Assembly (NCBI GenBank): GCA_934546985.1
Contig: CAKTEE010000001.1
Coordinates: forward strand, 124,001 to 188,000
Length of the DNA: 64,000 nucleotides
Direction of reading: 5' to 3'
Source: an uncultured Eubacteriales bacterium
GTDB taxonomy: Bacteria; Bacillota; Clostridia; Oscillospirales; Acutalibacteraceae
Numbering within the stretch: the stretch's first letter is position 1; every line of letters begins with the position of its first letter. Under the pieces are notes generated by a model. That model was not told the origin of the DNA. It did not search any database and saw only the letters and a list, made by a program, of their open reading frames with translations. Both the position numbers and the translations under genes were made by a program. Below, one piece after another: positions 25,753 to 34,358 of this stretch.

Positions 25753-25812
25753 AAAGACGGCGCAGTCTTTCGACTGTACCGCCTTCCTACATAAAACTTC
25801 GTTACGGAACCT
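25753..25812. repeat. Candidate right end of the mobile element with hairpin
   Basis: The inverted copy of the left end, CTTCGTTACGGAACCT, is at 25797-25812. Before it lies an imperfect hairpin centred on CAGTC-TTTC-GACTG, with flanking AAG/CTT and CGG/CCG pairs (about 25753-25786), possibly the recombinase gene terminator. The hcp stop is only 26 nt further right. Confidence 0.5.
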
Positions 25813-25837
25813 ACGCATTTCAATCGGAAGTTTTTTC

Positions 25838-27427
25838 TTATCCAAGAATTTTTTGTAAATCTTCCGCAGGGGTGCTGACAGGATGAATATCATACTGCTC
25901 CACGAGGTAATTCAATATATTTGGTGAAAGAAATGCAGGAAGTGTTGGCCCAAGATAAATATTTTTCATTCCCAATGATAATAATGTCAGCAGGATGCAT
26001 ACAGCCTTTTGTTCATACCATGATAATACTAAAGTCAGCGGTAAATCATTGAGTCCACAGTGAAATGCCTGCGAAAGTGCGGCGGCAACCTTAATTGCGC
26101 TGTATGCATCGTTGCACTGTCCCATATCAAGAAGGCGGGGCAGTCCGCCGACAGTTCCAAGGTCAAGGTCATTAAAGCGGAATTTTCCGCAGGCCAGCGT
26201 TAAAATCATACAATCCTCAGGGGATTGTTTTACAAACTCAGTGTAATAGTTACGTCCTGATTTTGCGCCGTCACAACCTCCGACAAGGAAAATATGACGG
26301 AGTTTTTTAGTTTGCACAGCTTCTATTACTTTATCAGCAACAGACAGTACGGTTTCATGTCCAAAACCTGTGGTTACCTGCGCACCTCCGTTGATTCCGC
26401 TAAATTCCATATCCTGCTGAAAACCGCCAAGCTCCAGCGCTTTTTTGATAACGGGTGTAAAATCTTTATTGTTGTCAATATGCACTGTGCCAGGGAACTG
26501 AACAACTTCGGTGGTAAATACACGGTCACAGTAGCTGTCTTTAGGCGGCATCAAACAGTTAGTGGTAAATAAGATTGGAGCGGGTAGTCCGGCAAATTCT
26601 TTTTGCTGATTTTGCCATGCAGTACCAAAATGCCCTTTCAGATGAGGATAAGCTTTTAGTTTTGGATAAGCGTGCGCGGGAAGCATTTCTCCGTGTGTAT
26701 AAATGTTAATACCTTTGTTTTGGGTTTGTTGAAGAAGAAGTTCGAGATCTTTTAAATCATGACCAGTGATAACAATAAACGGCCCTTTTTCTACAGTTAG
26801 AGGGATAGTTACGGGCACCGGTGTACCGTAGGTTTCTGTATTTGCACGGTCCAGCAGTTCCATACATTTCAGATTTATTTCTCCGGTTTCCATAACAATT
26901 GGGAGCAATTGTTCCATTGTCCAATCTTCACCAATAGCGAATAAACCCTTGTAGAAAAAATTGTTGACCTCTTCGTCAGTATATCCCAGCATATATGCGT
27001 GGTAAGCGTAAGCCGCCATACCGCGAATGCCGAATAGAATAAGAGATTTCAGGGAACGAATATCCTCATCAGCATTCCATAAACAGTTCATATCATAATC
27101 GTCACTGCACGGGCAAGGAGATGCACAAGAACTGCACAGTGGAACGCAGACATTTTTTTCACGGTGTATAGCATCAATCATCGCTTTGACAGCGGCTTCG
27201 TCAAAGCTGACATTGGTTACGGTGGCAAATAATCCTTCCATTACTATTTGATGAGCGGATGGGGCAGGTTCATTTCCATTTATTGCGCGGGCAAGACCAA
27301 TGAGTGCACCTGTTAGTTTATCCTGTAACCGGGCAACATCCGCAGTTTTTCCGCAGACACCGGTTTTTCCAGTACATCCGGTACATCCGGCTGTTTGTTC
27401 GCATTGATAGCAAAACATTTGATTCAT
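25838..27427 (-). CDS. hcp: Hybrid cluster protein (hydroxylamine reductase / NO reductase activity)
   Basis: Fe-S protein with a [4Fe-4S] and a hybrid [4Fe-2O-2S] cluster, involved in nitrosative stress and NO/hydroxylamine metabolism. The 529 residues begin with the CxxC cluster region FCYQCEQTAGCTGC and contain VITGHDLKDL, TNCLMPPKDSY, the LVGGCDGAKSGR motif and the late LPLTLVLSWYEQKAV segment. The size fits class III Hcp of anaerobes. It is downstream of a ferredoxin gene (11-nt gap) and divergent from a Crp/Fnr regulator. Confidence 0.96.
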   Translation of the reverse strand: MNQMFCYQCEQTAGCTGCTGKTGVCGKTADVARLQDKLTGALIGLARAINGNEPAPSAHQIVMEGLFATVTNVSFDEAAVKAMIDAIHREKNVCVPLCSSCASPCPCSDDYDMNCLWNADEDIRSLKSLILFGIRGMAAYAYHAYMLGYTDEEVNNFFYKGLFAIGEDWTMEQLLPIVMETGEINLKCMELLDRANTETYGTPVPVTIPLTVEKGPFIVITGHDLKDLELLLQQTQNKGINIYTHGEMLPAHAYPKLKAYPHLKGHFGTAWQNQQKEFAGLPAPILFTTNCLMPPKDSYCDRVFTTEVVQFPGTVHIDNNKDFTPVIKKALELGGFQQDMEFSGINGGAQVTTGFGHETVLSVADKVIEAVQTKKLRHIFLVGGCDGAKSGRNYYTEFVKQSPEDCMILTLACGKFRFNDLDLGTVGGLPRLLDMGQCNDAYSAIKVAAALSQAFHCGLNDLPLTLVLSWYEQKAVCILLTLLSLGMKNIYLGPTLPAFLSPNILNYLVEQYDIHPVSTPAEDLQKILG

Positions 27428-27438
27428 GAAAAATCCTC

Positions 27439-28140
27439 CTAATCTAATACTTTACCGTCGGTAGAGATAGTAATTACCTGCCATGGAATAAATTTTCCGC
27501 TTGCTTGCAGCGCAGTTTTTACTGCATGTTCCATCCCCCCGCAGCAGGGAACTTCCATGCGCACGACAGTAACGCTTTTAATATTGTTTTGCCGGATAAT
27601 TTCCGTGAGTTTTTCTGCATAATCCACACTGTCCAGTTTCGGGCAGCCAATCAGTGTAATTTTGCCGCGGATAAAATCCTGATGAAAGTTCCCGTAAGCA
27701 TATGCCGTACAGTCAGCCGCTATAAGAAGATTTGCATTTTCAAAATATGGTGCATTGACAGGAGCAAGTTTGATCTGTACAGGCCATTGCCGTAATTGGG
27801 AATTCGCCTTTGGAGTTTCCGAATCTTTTTCTGTTCTGCAAGAGTGTTGGATTGTCTTAACATTTGTACCGGGGCAGCCGCAGGGGAGCGATTGATTTTG
27901 TTTTTCCTGTTTTTTTGCCGAAACAGCTTTTTCATCGTATGCTGCTGCTTCGCGTTCTGTAAAAGTGATTGCGCCGGTAGGACATGCAGGCAGACAGTCG
28001 CCCAGTCCATCGCAGTAATCATCGCGTAACAGTTTGGCTTTGCCGTTTACCATTCCGATGGCGCCTTCATGGCAGGCTTCTGCACATAAGCCGCATCCAT
28101 TGCATTTATCTTCATTGATTTGAATGATTTTCCTTATCAT
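27439..28140 (-). CDS. 4Fe-4S dicluster ferredoxin-like protein
   Basis: A 233-residue protein with two N-terminal [4Fe-4S] motifs, CNGCGLCAEAC and CDGLGDCLPACPTG, then a linker with CGCPG and a C-terminal alpha-beta domain (LLIAADCTAYAYGNFH, LIGCPKLDSVDYAEKL, MEVPCCGGMEHAV). It is the usual partner of hcp in Clostridia and probably passes electrons to Hcp. ATG 28140 is chosen because GGAGGT lies 6 nt upstream and the ferredoxin fold starts there; a longer upstream frame is AT-rich spacer. Confidence 0.9.
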   Translation of the reverse strand: MIRKIIQINEDKCNGCGLCAEACHEGAIGMVNGKAKLLRDDYCDGLGDCLPACPTGAITFTEREAAAYDEKAVSAKKQEKQNQSLPCGCPGTNVKTIQHSCRTEKDSETPKANSQLRQWPVQIKLAPVNAPYFENANLLIAADCTAYAYGNFHQDFIRGKITLIGCPKLDSVDYAEKLTEIIRQNNIKSVTVVRMEVPCCGGMEHAVKTALQASGKFIPWQVITISTDGKVLD

Positions 28141-28222
28141 AAAACAACCTCCATTGTTTATTGGCGTTGAATTTTTTTGATTGACTTTACGATGACAGTA
28201 TAATATAATTTTTTTAACAAAT

Positions 28223-28240
28223 ATGTTGTTAAAACAACAT
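28223..28240. promoter_or_regulatory. Crp/Fnr-type operator between hcp operon and its regulator
   Basis: A perfect palindrome ATGTTGTT-AA-AACAACAT, readable as TGTTG-N6-CAACA, has the half-site spacing of Crp/Fnr sites. Seen from the ferredoxin-hcp promoter (minus-strand -10 TATACT at 28202-28197) it is centred about 41 nt before the expected start point, a classic activator position. Seen from the rightward promoter (TTGATT 28177-28182, 16 nt, TATAAT 28199-28204) it lies downstream of the start, suited to autorepression. Confidence 0.65.
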
Positions 28241-28254
28241 TTAGGTGGAAATTT

Positions 28255-28938
28255 ATGGTTGATTATTCTTTTGTTTCCAATACGCCTTTGTTTCGTGGTA
28301 TAAACGAGCAGGAAACGGTTTCCATGTTGAATTGCCTGGGAGGAAAAATCGTATCCTATCCAAAAGAAATGTATGTTTATCATACCGGCGACCATATTCG
28401 GGCGATGGGATTGATTCTTTCCGGCAGTGTCAATATTGAGAAAGTGGATGTTTGGGGGAATTGCAATATCATTGAAAATATTGGCAGGGGACAGGTATTT
28501 GCCGAGACTTATGCTTGTGCGCCGACCGAACCGCTGATGGTCAATGTAGTTGCAGCAGAATCCTGTGAAATATTATTTCTTGATATTAAAAAAGTGTTGC
28601 AAACGTGTCCTTCTGCATGCGATTTTCATAGCAGGCTTGTCAGAAATCTTTTAACGGTTATGGCAGGTAAAAATCTTGCGCTGACTCGAAAAATGAACCA
28701 TATTACCCCAAAGTCTATCCGTGCACGTCTGCTTTCCTATTTTTCTTATGAAGCGATAAAGCAGGGAAAATATACGTTTACGATTCCGTTTAACCGTCAG
28801 CAGTTGGCTGATTATCTTTCAGTGGAGCGCAGTGCGCTTTCCAACGAGCTTTCAAAAATGCGCAGCGATGGGTTGTTGGAATTTCAGAAAAACACGTTTA
28901 CATTAAAATGCGGTTCTGCTTTGGAGGGGAAAATATGA
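28255..28938 (+). CDS. Crp/Fnr family regulator (HcpR-like)
   Basis: A 227-residue regulator with an N-terminal cyclic-nucleotide-binding-like beta roll (SYPKEMYVYHTGDHIRAMG to AETYACAPTEPLMV) and a C-terminal winged helix (FNRQQLADYLSVERSALSNELSKMRSDGLLEF). It has no N-terminal Fe-S cysteines of Fnr. Position next to hcp and the palindrome in between point to an HcpR-type nitrosative-stress activator. The downstream flavin-binding gene overlaps its stop (ATGA). Confidence 0.88.
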   Translation: MVDYSFVSNTPLFRGINEQETVSMLNCLGGKIVSYPKEMYVYHTGDHIRAMGLILSGSVNIEKVDVWGNCNIIENIGRGQVFAETYACAPTEPLMVNVVAAESCEILFLDIKKVLQTCPSACDFHSRLVRNLLTVMAGKNLALTRKMNHITPKSIRARLLSYFSYEAIKQGKYTFTIPFNRQQLADYLSVERSALSNELSKMRSDGLLEFQKNTFTLKCGSALEGKI

Positions 28939-29432
28939 GAAGAAAAGACAGGGAAATGGATACAGATTTTGCATGGAAGATTGTTGATAAATGTGAGTAC
29001 GCAGTGTTGGCAATGGCAGATATGGGTGGTTCTCCTTATTGTATTCCTATTTCCATTTGCAGGGATGGCAGTTTTGTTTATTTTCACTGTGCGCTGCAAG
29101 GGAAAAAGCTGGATCTTTTAAGAGGAAACCCTAAAGTTTGTCTGACTTGCGTTGGGGATACGCATCGAATGGCTGATAAATTTACAACAGAATATGAATC
29201 GGCAGTAATTATGGGAACAGCGTCAGAGGTTTTGCAGGACTGTGAGAAAATCCATGCTCTGCAATTGCTGTGTGAACGCCATGCTCCAACTAATATGTGT
29301 GCTTTTGAAGAAGCCGTTGTCCGCAGTCTTTCCAATACGGGAATATGGAAAATCAATGTATCTCAAATTACCGGAAAACGAAAAAAATATGACACACAGG
29401 GCAAAGAAATGAAATTTGGAAGAATAGAATGA
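28935..29432 (+). CDS. Pyridoxamine 5'-phosphate oxidase family (FMN-binding, NimA-like)
   Basis: A 165-residue split-barrel protein expected to bind FMN. Family features are VLAMADMGGSPYCIPIS, SFVYFHCALQGKKLDLLRGNPKVCLTCVG read as consecutive strands, and YESAVIMGTASEV. Relatives include nitroimidazole reductases (Nim) and redox proteins of anaerobes. ATG 28935 has GGAGGGG 6 nt upstream and overlaps the regulator stop. It shares the regulator's transcript, so a role in nitrogen-oxide or redox stress is likely but inferred. Confidence 0.85.
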   Translation: MRRKDREMDTDFAWKIVDKCEYAVLAMADMGGSPYCIPISICRDGSFVYFHCALQGKKLDLLRGNPKVCLTCVGDTHRMADKFTTEYESAVIMGTASEVLQDCEKIHALQLLCERHAPTNMCAFEEAVVRSLSNTGIWKINVSQITGKRKKYDTQGKEMKFGRIE

Positions 29433-29820
29433 TTTTTGATTGATAAAAACGAATGACGAAATGTAAAATCTTTCATTTTTGGTAAAATGCTGTTGAAAAT
29501 GAATTTTAATGTATAATATACAGATAAATGTTGATAATTTTGTTAATGTAAAGTTATAATCTTGCGGAGCATTTTTTTGTGATGGTCATAATGGACATCT
29601 AGAAGCATATATTTATAGGTTATTAACATTATCAACAGAGTTTTCAACAAATGCAAGGTAAAAACCTTAACATTTATTTTTGGGAATAAAATGAATAAAT
29701 CATGAATATTTTTTCTTGCAAATTGCTTTGAGACGAAAATAGTTTCAGAGAATTTGCAGGAAAACAGAAAGAAGGTCCGCAAGTAATATTGCGAACCTTC
29801 TTTTTTTATTTTAATAAACT
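29433..29820. other. Gene-free AT-rich spacer between converging operons
   Basis: About 390 nt, mostly A/T runs. Two short sequences related to TTATCAACA occur near 29630-29650, but one or two such matches do not make an origin. The only clear element is the terminator at 29771-29807. Confidence 0.4.
29771..29807. terminator. Bidirectional intrinsic terminator after pheA
   Basis: Stem GAAGGTCCGCAA/TTGCGAACCTTC (29771-29782 and 29789-29800) has one mismatch and a 6-nt loop. Seven T follow on the plus strand, and an A-rich run precedes it, so it can also end the leftward aro operon. Confidence 0.85.
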
Positions 29821-30963
29821 TTATTTTTCAGGGCTGTATTCTGGAAAGTTGCCGAGGAAAGAAAATGCAGGAAGTTCATCGTGCAGAGCACACAATAGGT
29901 TAATGGTTTCTTCGTCCCGTACATTTCCGGTAAAATCAAGGTAGAAATAATACTGGAACTTATGGTCTTTGATAGGGCGTGATTCAATCTTAGTCAGGTT
30001 TAATCCACGTACTGCAAAACGTGCAAGGGTGCTGTAAAGGGAACCGGTGGTGTGTGGCAGAGAAAAAAACATGGAGATTTTATCCGCGTTTTTATCAATG
30101 CGCATATGTTTGGAAATAGAGATAAAACGTGTGGAATTGTTTGCGCTGGTTTGAATGTTGCTTTGAATAATATCCAACCCATAAAGTTCAGCGGCTTTTT
30201 TAGAAGAAATCGCTGCAATAGACGGATTCTGCATTTTTGCTGCAGTTTCTGCCGCCACAGCAGTATTTGAGCAGGATACAGCAGTCAAACCGTTTTTCTC
30301 AATAAATTCTTTACATTGCATAAGTCCTTGAGGATGCGAGCGTACTTCTTTGATTTCTTCAAAGCGACAGCCTTTTACGCCGAGCAGGCAGTGGTTAACC
30401 GGAAGTTCCAGTGCGGCGGCGATATAAAAACGGTATTTGATAATTAAATCGTAGGATTCATGGACGGAACCGGCTGAAGAATTTTCTACGGGAATAATGC
30501 CGTAGTCCGCCTCCCCGCTTTCTACCGCCTGAAATACATGTTCAAATTTTTCGTAAAAGCGGGTTTCCGCGCCGGGGTATAGCTTTTCTGCCGCTTCACT
30601 GGAATATGCACCGGGAACGCCCTGACAGGCAATAATTGGATTGGGGATATGTTCGTTTTTATTTAACGCCTGATAAATGTTTTGGCGGAGTTCTTTCCCA
30701 CCGCCGAGCAGTTCATGTTGGAGTGCTCGGCTGACATCCATCATAGTGGAATAAACAACTTTGCATGCGCCGCCGTATTCTCCGGCCTGTGCGCCTATTT
30801 TGTCGAGTATCTCTTTTTCACGGGCGGAGTTCAGAACAGGAATGCCTGCTTCATGTTTATATTCCGCCACCTGCTTTGACAGGTTCATTCGTTTTAAAAG
30901 CAAGGACAAAAGCTGTTCATCTACGCCGTCAATTTCTTTGCGCAGTTTAGACAGGTCTAACAT
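29821..30963 (-). CDS. pheA: Bifunctional chorismate mutase / prephenate dehydratase (P-protein)
   Basis: Converts chorismate to prephenate and then to phenylpyruvate. Within 380 residues, an AroQ-type mutase is at 1-90 (LRKEIDGVDEQLLSLLLKRM), the dehydratase is at about 105-280 (CQGVPGAYSSEAA, GIIPVENSSAGSVHE, NSTRFI) and an ACT domain at the C-terminus carries the Phe-binding ESRP motif. Feedback inhibition by Phe is therefore likely. ATG 30963 has GGAGGTGGG upstream, and it overlaps the end of aroC by 7 nt. It is the last gene of the attenuator-controlled aro operon. Confidence 0.96.
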   Translation of the reverse strand: MLDLSKLRKEIDGVDEQLLSLLLKRMNLSKQVAEYKHEAGIPVLNSAREKEILDKIGAQAGEYGGACKVVYSTMMDVSRALQHELLGGGKELRQNIYQALNKNEHIPNPIIACQGVPGAYSSEAAEKLYPGAETRFYEKFEHVFQAVESGEADYGIIPVENSSAGSVHESYDLIIKYRFYIAAALELPVNHCLLGVKGCRFEEIKEVRSHPQGLMQCKEFIEKNGLTAVSCSNTAVAAETAAKMQNPSIAAISSKKAAELYGLDIIQSNIQTSANNSTRFISISKHMRIDKNADKISMFFSLPHTTGSLYSTLARFAVRGLNLTKIESRPIKDHKFQYYFYLDFTGNVRDEETINLLCALHDELPAFSFLGNFPEYSPEK

Positions 30964-32045
30964 TTTCCCACCTCCATCATCATGTCCAGCAGGGCGATTG
31001 CCATCGCTGATTCTACAACCGGAAGCGCCCGCGGAACAATACATGGATCGTGCCGACCGTGGACAGAAAGACGGCTGTTTTCTCCTTTGGTCAAGTCAAT
31101 GGTATCCTGTTCCAGAGAGATAGAAGCAGTTGGTTTTACCACCGCACGCAGGGTGAGTGGCATACCTGTTGTAAGGCCTCCCAGAATACCGCCGTTGTGG
31201 TTGCTGGTGGTTTGAACTTTTCCCTCTTTCATCTGATAAGGATCGTTTGCCTGACTGCCGCGCATATGGGCCAGTTGAAAACCAGAACCGAATTCCAGCC
31301 CTTTGATTGCCGGAATACCGAAAATCAGGGAGGAAAGACGGTTTTCAACGCCGCCGAACATTGGCGAACCGATGCCCGCAGGCAGGCCGACAGCGGCACA
31401 TTCTACTATGCCTCCAATACTGTCCTGTGCCATACGTGCTTCTTCAATGACTGCACGCATATTTTTTTCCGCGTCCGGTGAAAGGGTAGCAAAAATTCGG
31501 GTGTTGAGCGCTTCAAGGGTTTCCTTTGTTAGGTTTGTCTCATCTATAGGTTCATCATAGCATTCCCCCACACAGTAAACATGTCCGCCGATGGAAATCC
31601 CGCGGCGGTTTAGAATTTGCCGGCAAACTGCGCCTGCAAAGGTAAGCGGTGCGGTCAGACGTCCTGAAAAATGCCCGCCGCCCCGAATATCATTAAATCC
31701 TTGATAGCGGATATATGCAGGATAGTCCGCATGAGACGGACGCGGCAGCTGTAAAAGGTTACTGTAATCAACAGAACGGGTATTATTATTGCGAATAATT
31801 GCACATAACGGCGCGCCCGTGGTATATCCGTTTAAAATGCCCGATAAAACCTGCGGTTGGTCAGCTTCTTTACGGGGGGTAGAGGATAAATCCTTTCCGG
31901 GTGCACGCCGGTCCATCTGTGTGCGGATTTCGTCCATATCAATAGCTTCTCCGGCAGGAAGCCCATCCAGTATAACGCCAATTGCCGGACCATGGCTTTC
32001 GCCGAAAATAGAAAAATGTATCAGTTTGCCCCAGTCAGATGACAT
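30957..32045 (-). CDS. aroC: Chorismate synthase
   Basis: FMN-dependent anti-1,4-elimination of phosphate from EPSP to give chorismate. The 362-residue protein has GESHGPAIGVILDGLPAG near the N-terminus, the RRAPGKDLSSTPRKEAD segment and the late RHDPCIVPRALPVVESA motif. Overlaps aroA by 11 nt on one side and pheA by 7 nt on the other, which shows tight translational coupling. Confidence 0.97.
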   Translation of the reverse strand: MSSDWGKLIHFSIFGESHGPAIGVILDGLPAGEAIDMDEIRTQMDRRAPGKDLSSTPRKEADQPQVLSGILNGYTTGAPLCAIIRNNNTRSVDYSNLLQLPRPSHADYPAYIRYQGFNDIRGGGHFSGRLTAPLTFAGAVCRQILNRRGISIGGHVYCVGECYDEPIDETNLTKETLEALNTRIFATLSPDAEKNMRAVIEEARMAQDSIGGIVECAAVGLPAGIGSPMFGGVENRLSSLIFGIPAIKGLEFGSGFQLAHMRGSQANDPYQMKEGKVQTTSNHNGGILGGLTTGMPLTLRAVVKPTASISLEQDTIDLTKGENSRLSVHGRHDPCIVPRALPVVESAMAIALLDMMMEVGKC

Positions 32046-33300
32046 TTAATTTTCCTCCCAGTTTTGCAAAATCTTCAAAAAACCCCGGATAGGATTTTTT
32101 GATACTATCAGCATCCGTAATAGTAATACTTTCATCTGCACGCAATGCGCCGACAGAGAACGCCATAACAATCCGATGGTCATTATAACCGTTAATTTTG
32201 CCGCCGGCAAATGCAGAACCGCCATGAATGACAAGTCCGTCTTCCTGTTCTTCTGCATTCGCACCAAGGCGATGAAGCCCGTCGCTTACGCTTGCAAGCC
32301 GGTCGCTTTCTTTTATACGCAGACGGCCTGCGTTTATAATATGGGTCACACCTGGTATAAGTGCGGCGGTTACTGCAATGGCAGGAACGAGGTCGGGGAT
32401 TTGTGAAGCATCAATTGTGCGGTTTTGCATACCTTTCCCCGGTGAACAGAGCAGATTTCCGTTTTTCCATTCCGCCTGCATTCCCAATTTTTGAAAAATA
32501 GGGAGTCCTGCTTTATCCCCCTGTACGGATTGAGGTTCCAGCCCCTTTAGTTCCAGCGAACCTCCTAAAACAGCGGCGCTCATAAAAAATGCCGCCTGTG
32601 ACCAGTCGCCTTCTATGGTGTAATCTCTTGCGAGATACGTTTGGTTTCCGCGAATATGCCATCCATTTGGTATCGTTTGAATTTCGATGCCAAATTGACG
32701 GAGAATATGTATTGTTAAATCTACATATCCTTTGGATTCTAAAGGAGAAGTTAAAAGAATGGTGCTGTCTGCTGAAAGCAGAGGGAGAGCCAGCATCAGC
32801 CCTGTAATAAATTGAGAACTGACGTTACCTGCAAGGCGGAATTCTCCTGGCTGGAGTTTGCCGCTAATGGTCAGCGGAAGGCCGCCTTCTGTTTGGCAGA
32901 GAGTTCCAGCATGAGGAAGCATTTTTGTATAAATACCAATCGGTCGCTCGGGAAGTCTTCCATGCCCTGTAAAAGTGCAGGACATGCCGCCTGCGGCACA
33001 AACAGGGATAAGGAAACGCAGGGTAGAACCGGATTCCAGACAGTCAATTTCCGCGTTGGGAACAGTCAGGGTTTTTGTTCCGTCAACGGTCAAAGTTTCC
33101 CCTGTCAGGTTACATTCTGCACCCATTTGCTTAACGGCCTGTATGGTTGCTGTCATATCGTCAGAAAGGATAATAGGGGAAAGAACGCTTTTTCCCTTTG
33201 CCAGTGCGGCGCAGATAATGGCTCTATGTGCCGCACTTTTGGATGGGGGGATTTGCACGCAGCCGTGTAGTGAGCCGGGATAAATCATAGCATTGCTCAT
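32035..33300 (-). CDS. aroA: 3-phosphoshikimate 1-carboxyvinyltransferase (EPSP synthase)
   Basis: Transfers enolpyruvate from PEP to shikimate-3-phosphate. The 421 residues contain PPSKSAAHRAI, the LESGSTLRFLIPV motif, the GHGRLPERPI segment and late IKESDRLASV and NDHRIVMAFSV. The GSTLRF stretch replaces the LGNAGT loop of class I enzymes, which suggests a class II-like, possibly glyphosate-tolerant form; that is an inference. It overlaps aroB by 4 nt. Confidence 0.96.
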   Translation of the reverse strand: MSNAMIYPGSLHGCVQIPPSKSAAHRAIICAALAKGKSVLSPIILSDDMTATIQAVKQMGAECNLTGETLTVDGTKTLTVPNAEIDCLESGSTLRFLIPVCAAGGMSCTFTGHGRLPERPIGIYTKMLPHAGTLCQTEGGLPLTISGKLQPGEFRLAGNVSSQFITGLMLALPLLSADSTILLTSPLESKGYVDLTIHILRQFGIEIQTIPNGWHIRGNQTYLARDYTIEGDWSQAAFFMSAAVLGGSLELKGLEPQSVQGDKAGLPIFQKLGMQAEWKNGNLLCSPGKGMQNRTIDASQIPDLVPAIAVTAALIPGVTHIINAGRLRIKESDRLASVSDGLHRLGANAEEQEDGLVIHGGSAFAGGKINGYNDHRIVMAFSVGALRADESITITDADSIKKSYPGFFEDFAKLGGKLNVI

Positions 33301-34358
33301 GGGCAGTTACCTCCCTCAAAAAAAGCGCGGAAATCCTGATTTTTTACAGGATAAATCATACTTTCACCAATACGATGCAGCAGTATAAGATGAAAACTAT
33401 CTGAGGAACGTTTTTTGTCTGCGCCTGCGGCAGATAAAACAGCGTCCAGCGGTGCAGGGTCGGATACTGGAAGTCGATATTTCTCTAAAAGGGAAATAAT
33501 TTCATCAGCAGTTTCAGGTTCGGTTAGCCCGTTTTTTTCTCCGGCGCGGGCAATCATAACCATGCCGACGCCGACTGCTTCACCGTGAGAAAGGCCTTTA
33601 AAATCATAGTATTTTTCAATGGCATGTCCAAGAGTGTGTCCAAAATTTAAAAGCATGCGTTCGCCGCTTTCTTTTTCATCCCGCTCAACAATACGGCGTT
33701 TGATGTCAACGCATTCATAAATCATATCGTCCAGAAAATCAACGGCGTTTTCTTCTTTCAGGCGGCGGAACAGGGATTCGCTTTTAATACAGCCGTATTT
33801 AATGGCTTCGCCCATACCATCATTAAAATAAGCAGTCGGCAGCGTTGCAAGTACCTCAGGGTCAATAATTACAAGTTCCGGTTGCCAGAAACATCCGCAA
33901 AGGTTTTTTCCTGCGGGCAGGTCTACTCCGGTTTTACCTCCGACAGAAGAATCAATCTGTGCCAGAAGAGTAGTGGGAATTTGCACAAATGCAATGCCTC
34001 TTAAATAAATTGCCGCGCTGAAACCCGCCATATCACCGGTGACGCCGCCGCCTAAGGCAACAATAACGTCTCCGCGGGTAAGGCCTGCGTTGGCTAAAAA
34101 GCATTGCATTTGGTAAATTGTCTGTAAATTTTTAGAAGCCTCGCCTGCTGGAAAAGTATATACGTAAACCTGAAACCCTTCTGTTTCCAGAGAAGCCTGT
34201 ACTTGTGCGGCATACAAAGGACCGACATTGGAATCTGTAATAATTGCCGCCTTTGCCGCGCGTGAAACACTGCGTACAAATGTGCCTGCCTGTTCCAGCA
34301 AGCCGCGCCCTATCATAATATCATAGCCTTTATTTACATTGACATGTATGGTTTTCAT
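33297..34358 (-). CDS. aroB: 3-dehydroquinate synthase
   Basis: NAD+- and metal-dependent cyclisation of DAHP to 3-dehydroquinate. The 353 residues show the GGGVTGDMAGFSAAIYLRGI motif, FVQIPTTLLAQIDSSVGGKTG and the metal ligand region LNFGHTLGHAIEKY. Start codon overlaps the tyrA stop (ATGA, 34355-34358), and its stop overlaps aroA. Confidence 0.97.
   Translation of the reverse strand: MKTIHVNVNKGYDIMIGRGLLEQAGTFVRSVSRAAKAAIITDSNVGPLYAAQVQASLETEGFQVYVYTFPAGEASKNLQTIYQMQCFLANAGLTRGDVIVALGGGVTGDMAGFSAAIYLRGIAFVQIPTTLLAQIDSSVGGKTGVDLPAGKNLCGCFWQPELVIIDPEVLATLPTAYFNDGMGEAIKYGCIKSESLFRRLKEENAVDFLDDMIYECVDIKRRIVERDEKESGERMLLNFGHTLGHAIEKYYDFKGLSHGEAVGVGMVMIARAGEKNGLTEPETADEIISLLEKYRLPVSDPAPLDAVLSAAGADKKRSSDSFHLILLHRIGESMIYPVKNQDFRAFFEGGNCP

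Larger units (their letters stand above)
17935..25812. mobile_element. Tn4451-like mobilizable element with alkylation-repair cargo
   Basis: The segment between the two inverted repeats holds tnpV, a DNA-alkylation repair cluster with AraC regulator, a candidate oriT, a MobV relaxase, a TnpW-like small protein and a large serine recombinase at the right end. Gene content matches Tn4451-family mobilizable transposons of Clostridia, which excise by TnpX and are mobilised in trans. The interior is visibly more AT-rich than the flanking hom, aro and exporter genes. It separates a terminator (17880) from the stop of hcp (25838), so no host gene seems broken. Ends are assigned from the repeat only. 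Confidence 0.7.

Noticed and set aside
28141..28395. Longer N-terminus for the ferredoxin-like protein
   Set aside because: The extra codons run through the divergent promoter and the Crp/Fnr-type palindrome; GGAGGT before ATG 28140 and the ferredoxin fold mark the real start.
29630..29655. Sequences like TTATCAACA resembling DnaA boxes
   Set aside because: One or two imperfect matches in AT-rich DNA without dnaA, dnaN or a box cluster do not support a replication origin.
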